Below are positions 16,720 through 24,788 of a DNA stretch of 35,017 nt, in pieces. The stretch comes from Porphyromonadaceae bacterium UBA7332 (lineage in GTDB: Bacteria; Bacteroidota; Bacteroidia; Bacteroidales; UBA7332). A program made the position numbers and the translations under genes. The notes beneath the pieces were generated by a model that searched no databases, had not been told where the DNA came from, and saw nothing but the letters and a program-made list of their open reading frames with translations. Location of the stretch: the NCBI GenBank assembly GCA_002471225.1, contig DKPO01000033.1:1-35017 (forward strand), read 5' to 3'. The stretch's first letter is position 1. Each line of letters starts with the position of its first letter.

Positions 16720-17438
16720 TATTTGCCACTATTTTGTTGTAAATCGCCAAGAACTTTATTTTTGGCTGTTGTTGCCACAAATTCTTTCAGATAAAATGGT
16801 TCGAAATAAGCGATATTTTCAAATTCCTGCTTTTTGAATTTCTCTTCAGCCGGTTTTACCATATACTTAGCTAAAGGATGAATATCATTCAGGAATAACG
16901 CATTGGGATTCGTAATAGTTTCTTTACATTTTTCAGCACCGTTACCGAAAAATAGAATCTTGTGGTCTGTAAAGTCTCCGGCATATGAGTTTTCGTCAAT
17001 AATATCAGCCGAAATAGCCTTATATGCATTCATGTTTAAATCATACATGGCTGCATAGACCTCCATACGTCTTGCGTCGATCATCGGGCATAAAAGATCA
17101 GCTTTTCCCGTCATTTCTTTTTGAAGAACAGCTTCACAAAGAACGATTGGCGTAGGAATGGATATTAAAGGTATGTTTTTACCATAGCAGAACCCTTTGG
17201 CTGTAGATACACCTATACGAAGACCTGTATAAGATCCGGGGCCGCAGCTCACCGCAACGGCATCGATATTTAAATTATTCTCTTCGGCATGTCTTGCAGC
17301 CGACTCCAGATATAATCCCAAATGAGTAGCGTGAGTAAAACCGTCGTGGTTTTCCTTATTGAAAATAACCTCTCCTTTATGAGATAATGCTACAGAACAA
17401 ATATCTGTAGATGTTTCGATATGTATAATAGTAGGCAT
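16719..17438 (-). CDS. tsaB: tRNA threonylcarbamoyladenosine biosynthesis protein TsaB
   Basis: A 239-residue ASKHA-fold protein that partners TsaD and TsaE to make t6A37 on ANN-reading tRNAs. Hallmarks are IIHIETSTDICSVAL at the N-terminus, the segment AVSCGPGSYTGLRIGVSTAKG, and PMIDARRMEVYAA. I place the start at the ATG 17436-17438 (MPTIIHIETST), since the phosphate-binding strand begins here in the family. An upstream ATG at 17487-17489 would add 17 residues that overlap the promoter region. It is the first gene of the leftward operon. TsaD and TsaE are not in the window. Confidence 0.94.
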   Translation of the reverse strand: MPTIIHIETSTDICSVALSHKGEVIFNKENHDGFTHATHLGLYLESAARHAEENNLNIDAVAVSCGPGSYTGLRIGVSTAKGFCYGKNIPLISIPTPIVLCEAVLQKEMTGKADLLCPMIDARRMEVYAAMYDLNMNAYKAISADIIDENSYAGDFTDHKILFFGNGAEKCKETITNPNALFLNDIHPLAKYMVKPAEEKFKKQEFENIAYFEPFYLKEFVATTAKNKVLGDLQQNSGK

Positions 17439-17465
17439 AACCTTAAAAATTATTTCATTATAGTG

Positions 17466-17473
17466 CAAATATA
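17466..17473 (-). promoter_or_regulatory. Candidate -7 box of the tsaB operon
   Basis: Minus-strand TATATTTG, 27 bp from the chosen tsaB start. The position supports the shorter tsaB start, because the alternative upstream ATG would lie before the transcription start. No clear -33 TTTG at normal spacing. Confidence 0.5.
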
Positions 17474-17517
17474 CAGAATTAAATGGCATCTTTGTAGTAA
17501 GGTTGATTTAAAAACTC

Positions 17518-17525
17518 TATTTTTG
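17518..17525 (+). promoter_or_regulatory. Candidate -7 box of the yicC-gmk-truA operon
   Basis: TATTTTTG matches TAnnTTTG, 26 bp before the yicC ATG. A TTTG at 17491-17494 sits 23 nt upstream, slightly more than the usual 19-21. It is divergent from the tsaB promoter, with 45 bp between the two boxes. Confidence 0.5.
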
Positions 17526-17551
17526 CAACTGATATTTCAAAAACATCTGAA

Positions 17552-18421
17552 ATGATACAATCAATGACCGGTTTTGGAAGAGCTGTAACAGAACTTCCGA
17601 ATAAAAAAATCACAATCGAAATAAAATCTCTTAACAGTAAACAACTGGATTTAAATATGCGGATTCCGCAATTATACCGCGAAAAAGAAATTTTTCTGCG
17701 TAATGAAATCCTTCGCAAGCTGGAAAGAGGAAAAGTTGAATTCTCTATTTATATAGAACAAATTGCAAAAGAAAGTAGTGCTGTGATAAACGGTAATGTA
17801 CTGAGCTCTTATTACAAGCAACTGAAAGAGATTAGTCAGACTGCCGGTATTCCTGAACCGGAAAATTGGTACGAAGTGTTAATGCGTCTGCCGGATACAT
17901 TAAAAACAGAAGTACAGGAACTTGACGAAAAAGAGTGGGAGTCTATTTATAAGACATTCTGTCAGGCGGTTGAAAATCTTGTTGATTTCCGTAAGCAGGA
18001 AGGTGCTAAACTATTTACCCTTTTTACTGAAAAGATTAACAATATTGCAGATTTGCTTTCTCAGATTACACCTTTCGAACTGGAACGTGTAGAAAAAGTA
18101 AAACTTCGTATTTCCGATGCTTTGTCAAAACTTCAGGTGGAATATGATACAAATCGCTTTGAGCAAGAGATGATTTTCTATATCGAAAAGTTAGATATAA
18201 ACGAAGAGAAACATCGTTTGTCAAATCACTTGAATTATTTCCTTGAAACTATGTCTGAAGGAACCGGTCAAGGTAAAAAACTAGGTTTCATTGCTCAAGA
18301 AATTGGTCGTGAAATCAACACGTTGGGCTCCAAATCAAACCATGCCGAAATGCAAAAAATAGTAGTTCGCATGAAGGATGAATTAGAGCAAATAAAAGAA
18401 CAGGTATTAAACGCAATGTAA
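17552..18421 (+). CDS. YicC/YloC family endoribonuclease
   Basis: A 289-residue protein of the YicC/YloC family, with the N-terminal YicC domain (MIQSMTGFGRAVTELPNKKI) and the C-terminal DUF1732 domain ending in GREINTLGSKSNHAEMQKIV. Both segments are near-invariant in the family and the length is standard. Escherichia coli YicC has been described as an RNase acting on small RNAs, so an RNA-processing role is the best guess. It is first in an operon with gmk, which starts 4 bp later; the yicC-gmk pair is widely conserved across bacteria and supports the identification. Confidence 0.92.
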   Translation: MIQSMTGFGRAVTELPNKKITIEIKSLNSKQLDLNMRIPQLYREKEIFLRNEILRKLERGKVEFSIYIEQIAKESSAVINGNVLSSYYKQLKEISQTAGIPEPENWYEVLMRLPDTLKTEVQELDEKEWESIYKTFCQAVENLVDFRKQEGAKLFTLFTEKINNIADLLSQITPFELERVEKVKLRISDALSKLQVEYDTNRFEQEMIFYIEKLDINEEKHRLSNHLNYFLETMSEGTGQGKKLGFIAQEIGREINTLGSKSNHAEMQKIVVRMKDELEQIKEQVLNAM

Positions 18422-18425
18422 TTTT

Positions 18426-18998
18426 ATGGGGAAGAATAAACTTGTTATTTTTTCTGCTCCTTCGGGATCAGGAAAATCAACAATCATTAATTATCTGCTA
18501 GAGCAAGGCATACCCGTTGCCTTTTCAATTTCAGCTACAAGTCGTTCTCCACGTGGTCAGGAAGAACATGGAAAAGAATATTATTTCCTGACAGCTGAAG
18601 AATTTAAAACAAAAATCGCGAATGGCGAATTCCTGGAGTATGAAGAAGTTTATACAGATTGTTTCTATGGAACACTGAAAAGTGAAGTAGAGAGAATTCA
18701 CCAGGCAGGCCTCAATGTTATATTTGATGTTGACGTTGTAGGAGGAGTTAATATTAAGAAGTATTACGGAGATCAGGCTTTGTCTGTATTTATCCAGCCT
18801 CCGAGTGTTGAGGAACTAAAAAGACGCCTGACAGGTCGTGGTACTGATACTCAGGAAACTATTGATAAACGGATTGCAAAAGCCGAATATGAACTAAGTT
18901 TTGCGTCTCAATTCGATGTGGTTGTTGTAAACGATGACCTGAAAACAGCACAAGAAGAATGTTATCGGATTGTGACCGATTTTTTTAATAGAGAATAA
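18426..18998 (+). CDS. gmk: Guanylate kinase
   Basis: Phosphorylates GMP to GDP with ATP in the nucleotide salvage and synthesis pathway. The 190-residue protein has the P-loop SAPSGSGKST (10-19), the GMP-binding segment SATSRSPRGQEEHGKEYYF, the segment NGEFLEYEEVYTDCFYGT, and the lid with RLTGRGTDTQETIDKRI. Length and start are standard. It lies between yicC and truA (gaps of 4 and 7 bp). In many Bacteroidales nadD follows gmk; here truA follows. Confidence 0.96.
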   Translation: MGKNKLVIFSAPSGSGKSTIINYLLEQGIPVAFSISATSRSPRGQEEHGKEYYFLTAEEFKTKIANGEFLEYEEVYTDCFYGTLKSEVERIHQAGLNVIFDVDVVGGVNIKKYYGDQALSVFIQPPSVEELKRRLTGRGTDTQETIDKRIAKAEYELSFASQFDVVVVNDDLKTAQEECYRIVTDFFNRE

Positions 18999-19005
18999 AT
19001 TTTTC

Positions 19006-19761
19006 ATGCAAAGATATTTTATTTGCCTCGCTTACAACGGTGCCAATTATTGCGGCTGGCAGATCCAGCCCAATGGTAACACTGTTGAGGCAGAAATAGA
19101 AAAGGCACTGTCTGTTTTGTTGCGACAACAAATCGATATAGTTGGTGCCGGAAGAACCGATTCAGGAGTACATGCCTCTAAAATGATGGCTCACTTTGAT
19201 TTAGAAACCACCTTAACTGATCCCGAAGCTACGGCTGACAGACTTAACCGTATGCTTCCTCCTGATATCGTTATTTATTGGATTCGCCCTGTGGGTGCTG
19301 AAGCGCATGCCCGCTTTGATGCGACATCCCGTACTTATAAATATTATGTGACCAGTAAGAAAGATCCGTTCCGTAATGATCTGACTTATCGCATTAATGG
19401 TACTCCGGATATGGAGAAAATGAATGAAGCAGCTCAGCATCTGTTTGATTATACAGATTTTACAAGCTTCTCTAAGCTCCATACCGATGTGAAAACAAAC
19501 GATTGTACTATAATGTATGCCAAGTGGGAGCAAGAGGCTGACGGAACACTTGTGTTTACGGTTCAGGCAAATCGATTTCTTAGAAATATGGTTCGTGCAA
19601 TTGTCGGAACTTTACTCGAAGTAGGTAAAGGCAAACTGACGATAAATGAATTCTGTAAGGTGATTGAGTTGAAAGATCGAGGTAAAGCAGGAACTTCTGT
19701 TCCGGGGCGTGCCCTCTTTTTGGTCGATGTGGACTATCCTGAATCAATCTATCTGGATTAA
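19006..19761 (+). CDS. truA: tRNA pseudouridine synthase A
   Basis: Makes pseudouridine at positions 38-40 of the tRNA anticodon stem-loop. The 251-residue protein has the catalytic Asp in GAGRTDSGVHA (D52), the N-terminal YNGANYCGWQIQPN, the sequence RTYKYYV, and the C-terminal FLRNMVRAIVGTLLEVGKG, all diagnostic of TruA. It starts 7 bp after gmk and is the last gene before a strong terminator. The operon thus links RNA processing, GMP phosphorylation and tRNA modification. Confidence 0.95.
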   Translation: MQRYFICLAYNGANYCGWQIQPNGNTVEAEIEKALSVLLRQQIDIVGAGRTDSGVHASKMMAHFDLETTLTDPEATADRLNRMLPPDIVIYWIRPVGAEAHARFDATSRTYKYYVTSKKDPFRNDLTYRINGTPDMEKMNEAAQHLFDYTDFTSFSKLHTDVKTNDCTIMYAKWEQEADGTLVFTVQANRFLRNMVRAIVGTLLEVGKGKLTINEFCKVIELKDRGKAGTSVPGRALFLVDVDYPESIYLD

Positions 19762-19776
19762 AAAATAATAAGCTAT

Positions 19777-19820
19777 AAAGACAAAGAGCTAGCCGTTTGT
19801 GGTTAGCTCTTTGTCTTTTA
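19777..19820 (+). terminator. Rho-independent terminator of the yicC-gmk-truA operon
   Basis: An 18-bp stem (19777-19794 with 19801-19818, one G-U pair) closes a 6-nt loop and runs into TTTTA. It starts 15 bp after the truA stop codon. The A-rich left flank may also let it act on leftward transcripts. Confidence 0.92.
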
Positions 19821-19902
19821 TTATATTGAGAGGTAGCGTGTTGTAATGGAATATGAGTTTTATTATTGTTGGATGTTATATCGTTTACTTAGGTAATAAT
19901 AT

Positions 19903-19910
19903 TATATTTG
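19903..19910 (+). promoter_or_regulatory. Candidate -7 box of the beta-propeller lipoprotein gene
   Basis: TATATTTG, a full TAnnTTTG match, 77 bp upstream of the ATG. No clear TTTG -33 box at 19-21 bp. The remaining leader of roughly 70 nt shows no strong fold. Confidence 0.5.
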
Positions 19911-19987
19911 TGGAAAATATTTATAAGGTGATAATAATCAAGATATAAGTATTAGACCATGTAAAACAGATAAAACGAAACGAATCA

Positions 19988-21220
19988 ATGAAGCGAATAA
20001 TTTTACTTTCATCCATATTGAGTATAACCATAGCCTGTCAGCAACCTAAGAAAGAGCCGGTAATAGCAAGTTTGAAGGCTACGGATTTGCAGGATACGTT
20101 AGTATTCAGAATGATTAATGATCAGGTAAAGCAGGTGTCAGTAAATAAATCGGCAGTAAAATCCGTTAATGCATCCGATCTGATTGCCGATTTTAAGTAT
20201 ATCCCTGTCGAAACGGCTGACAGTTCGTTGCTTGGGCAATATAAGAATGCTTATATACTCCGGGATCGGATTGTGATTGAAGATATAGAAACCAATATGG
20301 CTTATATTTTCGATATGAAAGGAAAGTATATCAATAAGATTGGGAGAAAGGGGTATGGTCCCGGAGAGCTTTTCAAGATGAGCAGCTTGGCTGTAGATGC
20401 ATATACTAATAATGTGGTTCTGTATGATTCGTTTATTAAAAAGATGTTCTATTTTAGCCTTGCCGGAGATTTTCTTTATGATAGAGAAATGGCATTGAAC
20501 AGTAATCAGAATTTTTGCTTTGTTTCTCCGAATCTTCTGGCATTTGCCATTAATAAGACAGTAGAGAACTCCCAGTTAAAAGAGCTTGAGCGTTATAATA
20601 TTATTTATACTGATTCGATGCTGAATGTTTTAGGAGGAACTTATCCGACAGTGAAGAATTCACCACCTGAATATAGCCCTTACAGTTATAGTTTTAACAG
20701 GCAACATGTGGCTTATACGGCACCTTTTTCTCCTGATTTTTATCAATTCTCGGGTGATACGCTAATTCATAAATATCACTTTGATTATAAAGGATTCGAT
20801 AAGTTGTTTATTGATAACTCTGCAGACTCTGATAAGATAGGAGATGACGATATATCTGTGTTTTATTCGACTCGCATGTTACCTCCTGTATTATTTACCA
20901 ATCGATTTTTATGGTTTAAAACGCAAACTCCTCAGCCGTCAGATGAGTTTTATACCTTATATGATAAAACCTCGGAAAAGAGTCTTTCGTTCCGTCCTTT
21001 GGATTTGAATTACAATATCCCATTCAGATTTACGTCTGTATTGACAACTTATGATGATTATATGGTAGGTTATGTTCCGGCTTCTGTCTTGATGGAGATG
21101 AAAACAGCATATGATCGGGCAGGAGAGGCTCTGGATAGCGAGATAGCGGAGATGATTTCCGGTCTGCAACCCGATGATAATGATATTCTTGTATTCTTTA
21201 AGCCACGGGCTCTTCAATAA
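19988..21220 (+). CDS. 6-bladed beta-propeller lipoprotein
   Basis: A 410-residue predicted lipoprotein. The N-terminus is basic (MKR), followed by a hydrophobic stretch and a lipobox ending at C17 (SITIAC), then QQPKKEP. The body matches the Bacteroidota 6-bladed beta-propeller family: the opening LIADFKYIPVETADSSLLG, the blade segment AYIFDMKGKYINKIGRKGYG followed by PGEL, and later YDKTSEKSLSFRPLDL. This family is abundant in gut-type Bacteroidales and is mostly of unknown function; a surface or periplasmic binding role is likely. It is a single-gene unit with its own promoter, ending at a bidirectional terminator shared with the convergent HU/SPOR gene. It is not linked to susCD genes here. 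Confidence 0.87.
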   Translation: MKRIILLSSILSITIACQQPKKEPVIASLKATDLQDTLVFRMINDQVKQVSVNKSAVKSVNASDLIADFKYIPVETADSSLLGQYKNAYILRDRIVIEDIETNMAYIFDMKGKYINKIGRKGYGPGELFKMSSLAVDAYTNNVVLYDSFIKKMFYFSLAGDFLYDREMALNSNQNFCFVSPNLLAFAINKTVENSQLKELERYNIIYTDSMLNVLGGTYPTVKNSPPEYSPYSYSFNRQHVAYTAPFSPDFYQFSGDTLIHKYHFDYKGFDKLFIDNSADSDKIGDDDISVFYSTRMLPPVLFTNRFLWFKTQTPQPSDEFYTLYDKTSEKSLSFRPLDLNYNIPFRFTSVLTTYDDYMVGYVPASVLMEMKTAYDRAGEALDSEIAEMISGLQPDDNDILVFFKPRALQ

Positions 21221-21223
21221 AAG

Positions 21224-21263
21224 AAAAAGGCTATTCCCGAAAATTTCGCGAATAGCCTTTTTT
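21224..21263. terminator. Bidirectional terminator between convergent genes
   Basis: A 13-bp stem (21224-21236 with 21250-21262) with a further inner CGAAA/TTTCG stem after one mismatch. It has an A-run on the left and a T-run on the right, so it serves the rightward lipoprotein gene (stop at 21220) and the leftward HU/SPOR gene (stop at 21285). Confidence 0.92.
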
Positions 21264-21284
21264 ATATCTTATAAACTGAGTCCC

Positions 21285-22280
21285 TTAATTAAGAGCGTAC
21301 ACCCAGGCATCTTTAAATTGATTTTCTTTTCTGATTTGATTTAACTCATTCTGAGCTTCCTGACGTTGATTTCCGGGAAAGCTTTTAAGGTAAATCCGAC
21401 TTCTGCCGCCATTGTTTAATATACCTGCAGAAGAATGTCCCATGCTTAAAAGTTTATTAAGATGGTTTTCTCCTTCCCGTTTTTCAGGGAAACTATTGAC
21501 AATGATATAATATTTATCAGGTTCAGAGTTTACCGCTGCTGCTTCGGGCTTCACAGGCTCGGAAACAGATGTGCTATTCGTTGCTGAAACAGGTATATTA
21601 TCTGTTACGGACAAAGAGTCTTTACCTGACGAGGCTATAGAATCGGCTAGTTTTATTAATTGTTTTTGCTGGAATATCTCAGAAGAAATTATCCCGGCGT
21701 AATTAATATTGGCATTTTGTTTAGAAACCGGAGAAGAGAAAAGTAAGAATATGAGAATAGCTGCTGCTGTAGATGCAACATAACGTAATGTACGCTTATT
21801 CACGGATATATGAATTCTCTCTTTTGTCTCGCTGATAACAGGTTGAGGTTTCTCTACTGTTTGAAGAGGCAGTGTTTTTAAGCTACACACAGGCAATCCG
21901 AATTGATTAAACATATTCAGGGCTGTGCGGTTTTCTACGAATGAGTAGTTGTTGTTTTCAAAAACGATACGACCTATTGTGCCTATAGCCAGATAGCCTT
22001 CCAGAGAAATTGTCCATTTGATCTCTTTGACAGTTTCGGCAATATATACTGAAGCATCTTCTACAGAGATATTGTCTGTAAGAGCAATTGATTCAGCTAA
22101 CATATTGTCGTTGTGTTGTACCTGATTGTTGAAGCCTATTTCTGAATATGGGGGCGTTATCTGTCCGTTATCAAGGATTTGAGCTGATTTATGTTCACAG
22201 ATAAACACACCAAAATCAGGAACGATAACATGTGATCTTTCCTGAAGCAAATATTCAATATGTAGCAACAACTTTTTCAT
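21285..22280 (-). CDS. HU-CCDC81 / SPOR domain membrane protein
   Basis: A 331-residue protein with three parts. Residues 1-120 match the CCDC81-like prokaryotic HU domain (HIEYLLQERSHVIVPDFGVF, then ISLEGYLAIGTIGRIVFEN), related to nucleoid HU/IHF. A membrane helix follows at about 167-183 (YVASTAAAILIFLLFSS). Residues 255-331 form a SPOR domain (YYIIVNSFPEKREGENHLNKL to AWVYALN), which binds denuded glycan strands of septal peptidoglycan. The topology places the HU-like domain in the cytoplasm and SPOR in the periplasm, so the protein could tie division-site wall to DNA or to a cytoplasmic partner; this is inference. The promoter box is only 7 bp from the ATG. Confidence 0.88.
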   Translation of the reverse strand: MKKLLLHIEYLLQERSHVIVPDFGVFICEHKSAQILDNGQITPPYSEIGFNNQVQHNDNMLAESIALTDNISVEDASVYIAETVKEIKWTISLEGYLAIGTIGRIVFENNNYSFVENRTALNMFNQFGLPVCSLKTLPLQTVEKPQPVISETKERIHISVNKRTLRYVASTAAAILIFLLFSSPVSKQNANINYAGIISSEIFQQKQLIKLADSIASSGKDSLSVTDNIPVSATNSTSVSEPVKPEAAAVNSEPDKYYIIVNSFPEKREGENHLNKLLSMGHSSAGILNNGGRSRIYLKSFPGNQRQEAQNELNQIRKENQFKDAWVYALN

Positions 22281-22287
22281 AGGACTG

Positions 22288-22317
22288 CAAAGATACGTTT
22301 TTTTGTTATTTATTCAA
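22288..22317 (-). promoter_or_regulatory. Promoter of the HU/SPOR gene, possibly giving a leaderless mRNA
   Basis: Minus-strand -7 box TATCTTTG (22288-22295) with TTG at 22315-22317, 19 nt apart. Only 7 bp separate the -7 box from the ATG, so the transcript would start at or next to the initiation codon. Confidence 0.55.
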
Positions 22318-22348
22318 TCATATCTAAATAAAAATAATGAGTAAATGC

Positions 22349-22723
22349 CTATTTCATATGGGCTGCAATCAATTCGGAAATTTGTAGAAGCGATTCGGTT
22401 TGAGTAAACGAAAAATCCAGCTCAAGCGAATTGCCGATCGAAGCTTTCAGTATATTGTCAGTTTTGAAACGATCAGTCGTTTGAAGTCTGAATAATGTGA
22501 AACGAGAGTAAAATATGGAGGTTATATCTAATGAATTTCCGGTATTGTCATTATAATCCATTAGTATAACACGTTTATTTGTAAAGAAAATTTGAGCTTT
22601 TTCGCATTTGAAAGAGAATAACAGATCTTCTTCATAAGCAAGGATAGGACCAATCAGATCTATCAGATGATCTTTCTTTGTTTCTGTAATGTTCAGATAC
22701 TTCTTGTACTTAATATTTTCCAT
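22349..22723 (-). CDS. Small PH-domain protein (bPH_1-like)
   Basis: A 124-residue soluble protein that fits the bacterial pleckstrin-homology family PF08000 (YvbH-like). The signature is the beta-strand pair AQIFFTNKRVILMDYND followed by NSLDITSIFYSRFTLFRLQT, and a C-terminal helix (LLQISELIAAHMK). Nothing suggests enzymatic function; such proteins form oligomers and bind partners of unknown identity. It appears complete, with start ATG at 22721-22723. It lies alone between the HU/SPOR gene and the dnaB terminator, 68 bp before the former. I see only a weak -7-like sequence (TATCTTTC) about 85 bp upstream. Confidence 0.7.
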   Translation of the reverse strand: MENIKYKKYLNITETKKDHLIDLIGPILAYEEDLLFSFKCEKAQIFFTNKRVILMDYNDNTGNSLDITSIFYSRFTLFRLQTTDRFKTDNILKASIGNSLELDFSFTQTESLLQISELIAAHMK

Positions 22724-22918
22724 AGTCGGGTAGTTGTAAAGTTCGATTTAACTGAGCTTACTTTTAAGCATAACATTTCTGCCTGAGAGTAAGTTTTTAT
22801 TTGCGGGAAAGATAGTGAATTTATTATTTGAAGAGCAAATTCCTGAGAATAATTCCAGTGAGAAATAAATAAATCAGTAGATGGAAAGTATGCGGAAAGA
22901 TTTTATAGCGACATAAAT

Positions 22919-22966
22919 AAAAGTTCCATTTTAGACCTGAATTTATCAGTCTAAAATGGAACTTTT
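22919..22966 (-). terminator. Rho-independent terminator of dnaB
   Basis: A perfect 18-bp stem (22919-22936 with 22949-22966) with a 12-nt loop, 31 bp past the dnaB stop codon. The leftward transcript continues TTTTATTTATG. The remaining DNA to the PH gene (22724-22918) shows no other structure. Confidence 0.82.
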
Positions 22967-22997
22967 ATCAATATTTTATGCCGTCGTACTGCTTTGA

Positions 22998-24584
22998 TCA
23001 GAAAGGAACTTCATTATTGTTCATTCCTGAATTAAAGTCATTGTTTGGCGGTGGTATGGAAGAAGCCGGAGGGAATGCTGCTGCCGGATATTCGTCCGCA
23101 GCATTCATTTTCGATACATAAGTACCCGTAGCTCCGTTTCCTCCGATTGGAGCAGATGGTAAAGGTATCTTATCATCATTCACATTCATAAACTTCGTAT
23201 ATTCACCACGGAAACGTAAGCGTACATCACCTGTCGCACCATTACGGTGTTTGGCAATAATGATCTCAGCCATACCGCGAAGGTCGTTTCCTTGTTCATC
23301 TTCATAAATCTTATAATATTCGGGACGGTGAATAAAGCACACCATATCGGCATCCTGCTCAATCGCACCCGATTCACGTAAGTCTGAAAGTTGGGGTCTT
23401 TTGCTGTCGGCAGCAGATGCTCCTGTACGTGATTCCACACTACGATTCAACTGCGAAAGTGCAATGACCGGGATATTAAGCTCTTTGGCAAGGCCTTTCA
23501 GAGATCGGGAAATTGTAGAGACCTCTTGCTCACGGCTACCGATATTCATACCACTGGCATTCATCAGCTGCAAGTAGTCAATGATCAGAACCTTAACTCC
23601 ATGTTCGCGAACAAGGCGGCGCGCTTTTGTTCTTAACTCGAAAACGGATAAGCTGGGTGTATCATCTACGTAAACCGGAGCATTCTCAAGGCGTTGAATT
23701 TTGTACATTAACTGTTCCCATTCAATCTGAGAAAGAGATCCGTTCTTGATTTTGCTACTTTCGAGTTCGCACACATTGGAGATAAGACGGTTAACCAACT
23801 GTACGTTTGACATCTCCAGAGAGAATACGGCACAAGGGTTTCCGAAATCGACTGCAATGTTCTTAGCCATTGAAAGAACAAAGGCGGTTTTACCCATGGC
23901 AGGACGGGCTGCGATAATGATAAGGTCCGAATTCTGCCATCCGGATGTGATTTTGTCCAGATCATCGAAACCTGTTGGCAAACCACTTAAACCATCCTTA
24001 CGATTGGCTGCAATCTCCATATTCTGAACAGCCTCTTTAATGATGGGACTGATCTGAGTCACGTCTTTCTTCAGATTTCGTTGAGAGATTTCGAAGAGTT
24101 TACCTTCAGCTTCCTGCATAAGGTCGTCAACGTCATTCGTCTCATCGAAAGCTTTGCCCTGAACGAAGGATGTGAAAGTAATAAGTTCACGGGCAAGGTA
24201 TTTCTGAGCGATAATACGGGCGTGAAACTCAAGGTGACCGATAGAGGCAACTTTTGATGTAAGCTGGGTTACATAAAACGGACCTCCGACTTCATCCAGT
24301 TTCCCGTTGCGACGCAATTGTTCGGTTACGGTAAGGAAGTCGACCGGTTTTTGGTGAAGCGCCAGTTCGACGATTGCTTCAAAAATATATTGATGTTCGG
24401 TTTTGTAGAAACTTTCGGGTTTTAATATATCGCTGACTATAGAGTAAGCGTCTTTCTCTAACATTAAAGCACCTAATACAACCTCTTCGAGATCAGTTGC
24501 TTGGGGTTGCAATAAGCCATACTCGGGAGCTGCTGTTGCTTTGCTCCGAGTGTTGTTATATTTGCGGGTCGTACGTTGTTCCAT
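22998..24584 (-). CDS. dnaB: Replicative DNA helicase DnaB
   Basis: The 528-residue hexameric helicase that unwinds DNA at the replication fork. The N-terminal DnaB domain (about 22-125) begins with LQPQATDLEEVVLGALMLEK. The C-terminal RecA-like domain holds Walker A ARPAMGKT (226-233), FSLEMS, the Walker B region VKVLIIDYLQLM, the segment SREQEVSTISRSLKGLAKEL and ALSQLNRSVE with the arginine-bearing motif after it. The protein has a longer tail (about 480-528), rich in Asn, Pro and Gly and ending NNNEVPF, as common in Bacteroidota. No intein interrupts the conserved motifs. It is divergent from ispE across 204 bp. Confidence 0.97.
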   Translation of the reverse strand: MEQRTTRKYNNTRSKATAAPEYGLLQPQATDLEEVVLGALMLEKDAYSIVSDILKPESFYKTEHQYIFEAIVELALHQKPVDFLTVTEQLRRNGKLDEVGGPFYVTQLTSKVASIGHLEFHARIIAQKYLARELITFTSFVQGKAFDETNDVDDLMQEAEGKLFEISQRNLKKDVTQISPIIKEAVQNMEIAANRKDGLSGLPTGFDDLDKITSGWQNSDLIIIAARPAMGKTAFVLSMAKNIAVDFGNPCAVFSLEMSNVQLVNRLISNVCELESSKIKNGSLSQIEWEQLMYKIQRLENAPVYVDDTPSLSVFELRTKARRLVREHGVKVLIIDYLQLMNASGMNIGSREQEVSTISRSLKGLAKELNIPVIALSQLNRSVESRTGASAADSKRPQLSDLRESGAIEQDADMVCFIHRPEYYKIYEDEQGNDLRGMAEIIIAKHRNGATGDVRLRFRGEYTKFMNVNDDKIPLPSAPIGGNGATGTYVSKMNAADEYPAAAFPPASSIPPPNNDFNSGMNNNEVPF

Positions 24585-24622
24585 ATAGGTAGTAGTAATG
24601 TTATTTCAGTCTAAATAATAAG

Positions 24623-24630
24623 CAAATATA
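24623..24630 (-). promoter_or_regulatory. Candidate -7 box of dnaB
   Basis: Minus-strand TATATTTG, 38 bp upstream of the dnaB ATG. No convincing TTTG at -33. On the opposite strand of this 204-bp gap I found no TAnnTTTG box for ispE. Confidence 0.45.
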
Positions 24631-24788
24631 ACTTCATCCTTGCATATAGTTACATCGGAAAATGAAGTTATATCTACAAAATGGGGAGCAAATGTAAAGA
24701 ATTTTTTAATATTGTACTCTCTTTGCAAAGGCTTTTGGTCATTGTGCAGGCATAATAATTCAAATAATAATCCATAGAAAGTGTAAAT

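Noticed and set aside
17439..17489. Longer start of tsaB
   Set aside because: It overlaps the predicted promoter box and precedes the conserved N-terminal strand by an unusual 17 residues.
24721..24730. Palindrome CTTTGCAAAG upstream of ispE as an operator
   Set aside because: Only 10 bp and isolated; expected by chance in a window of this size.
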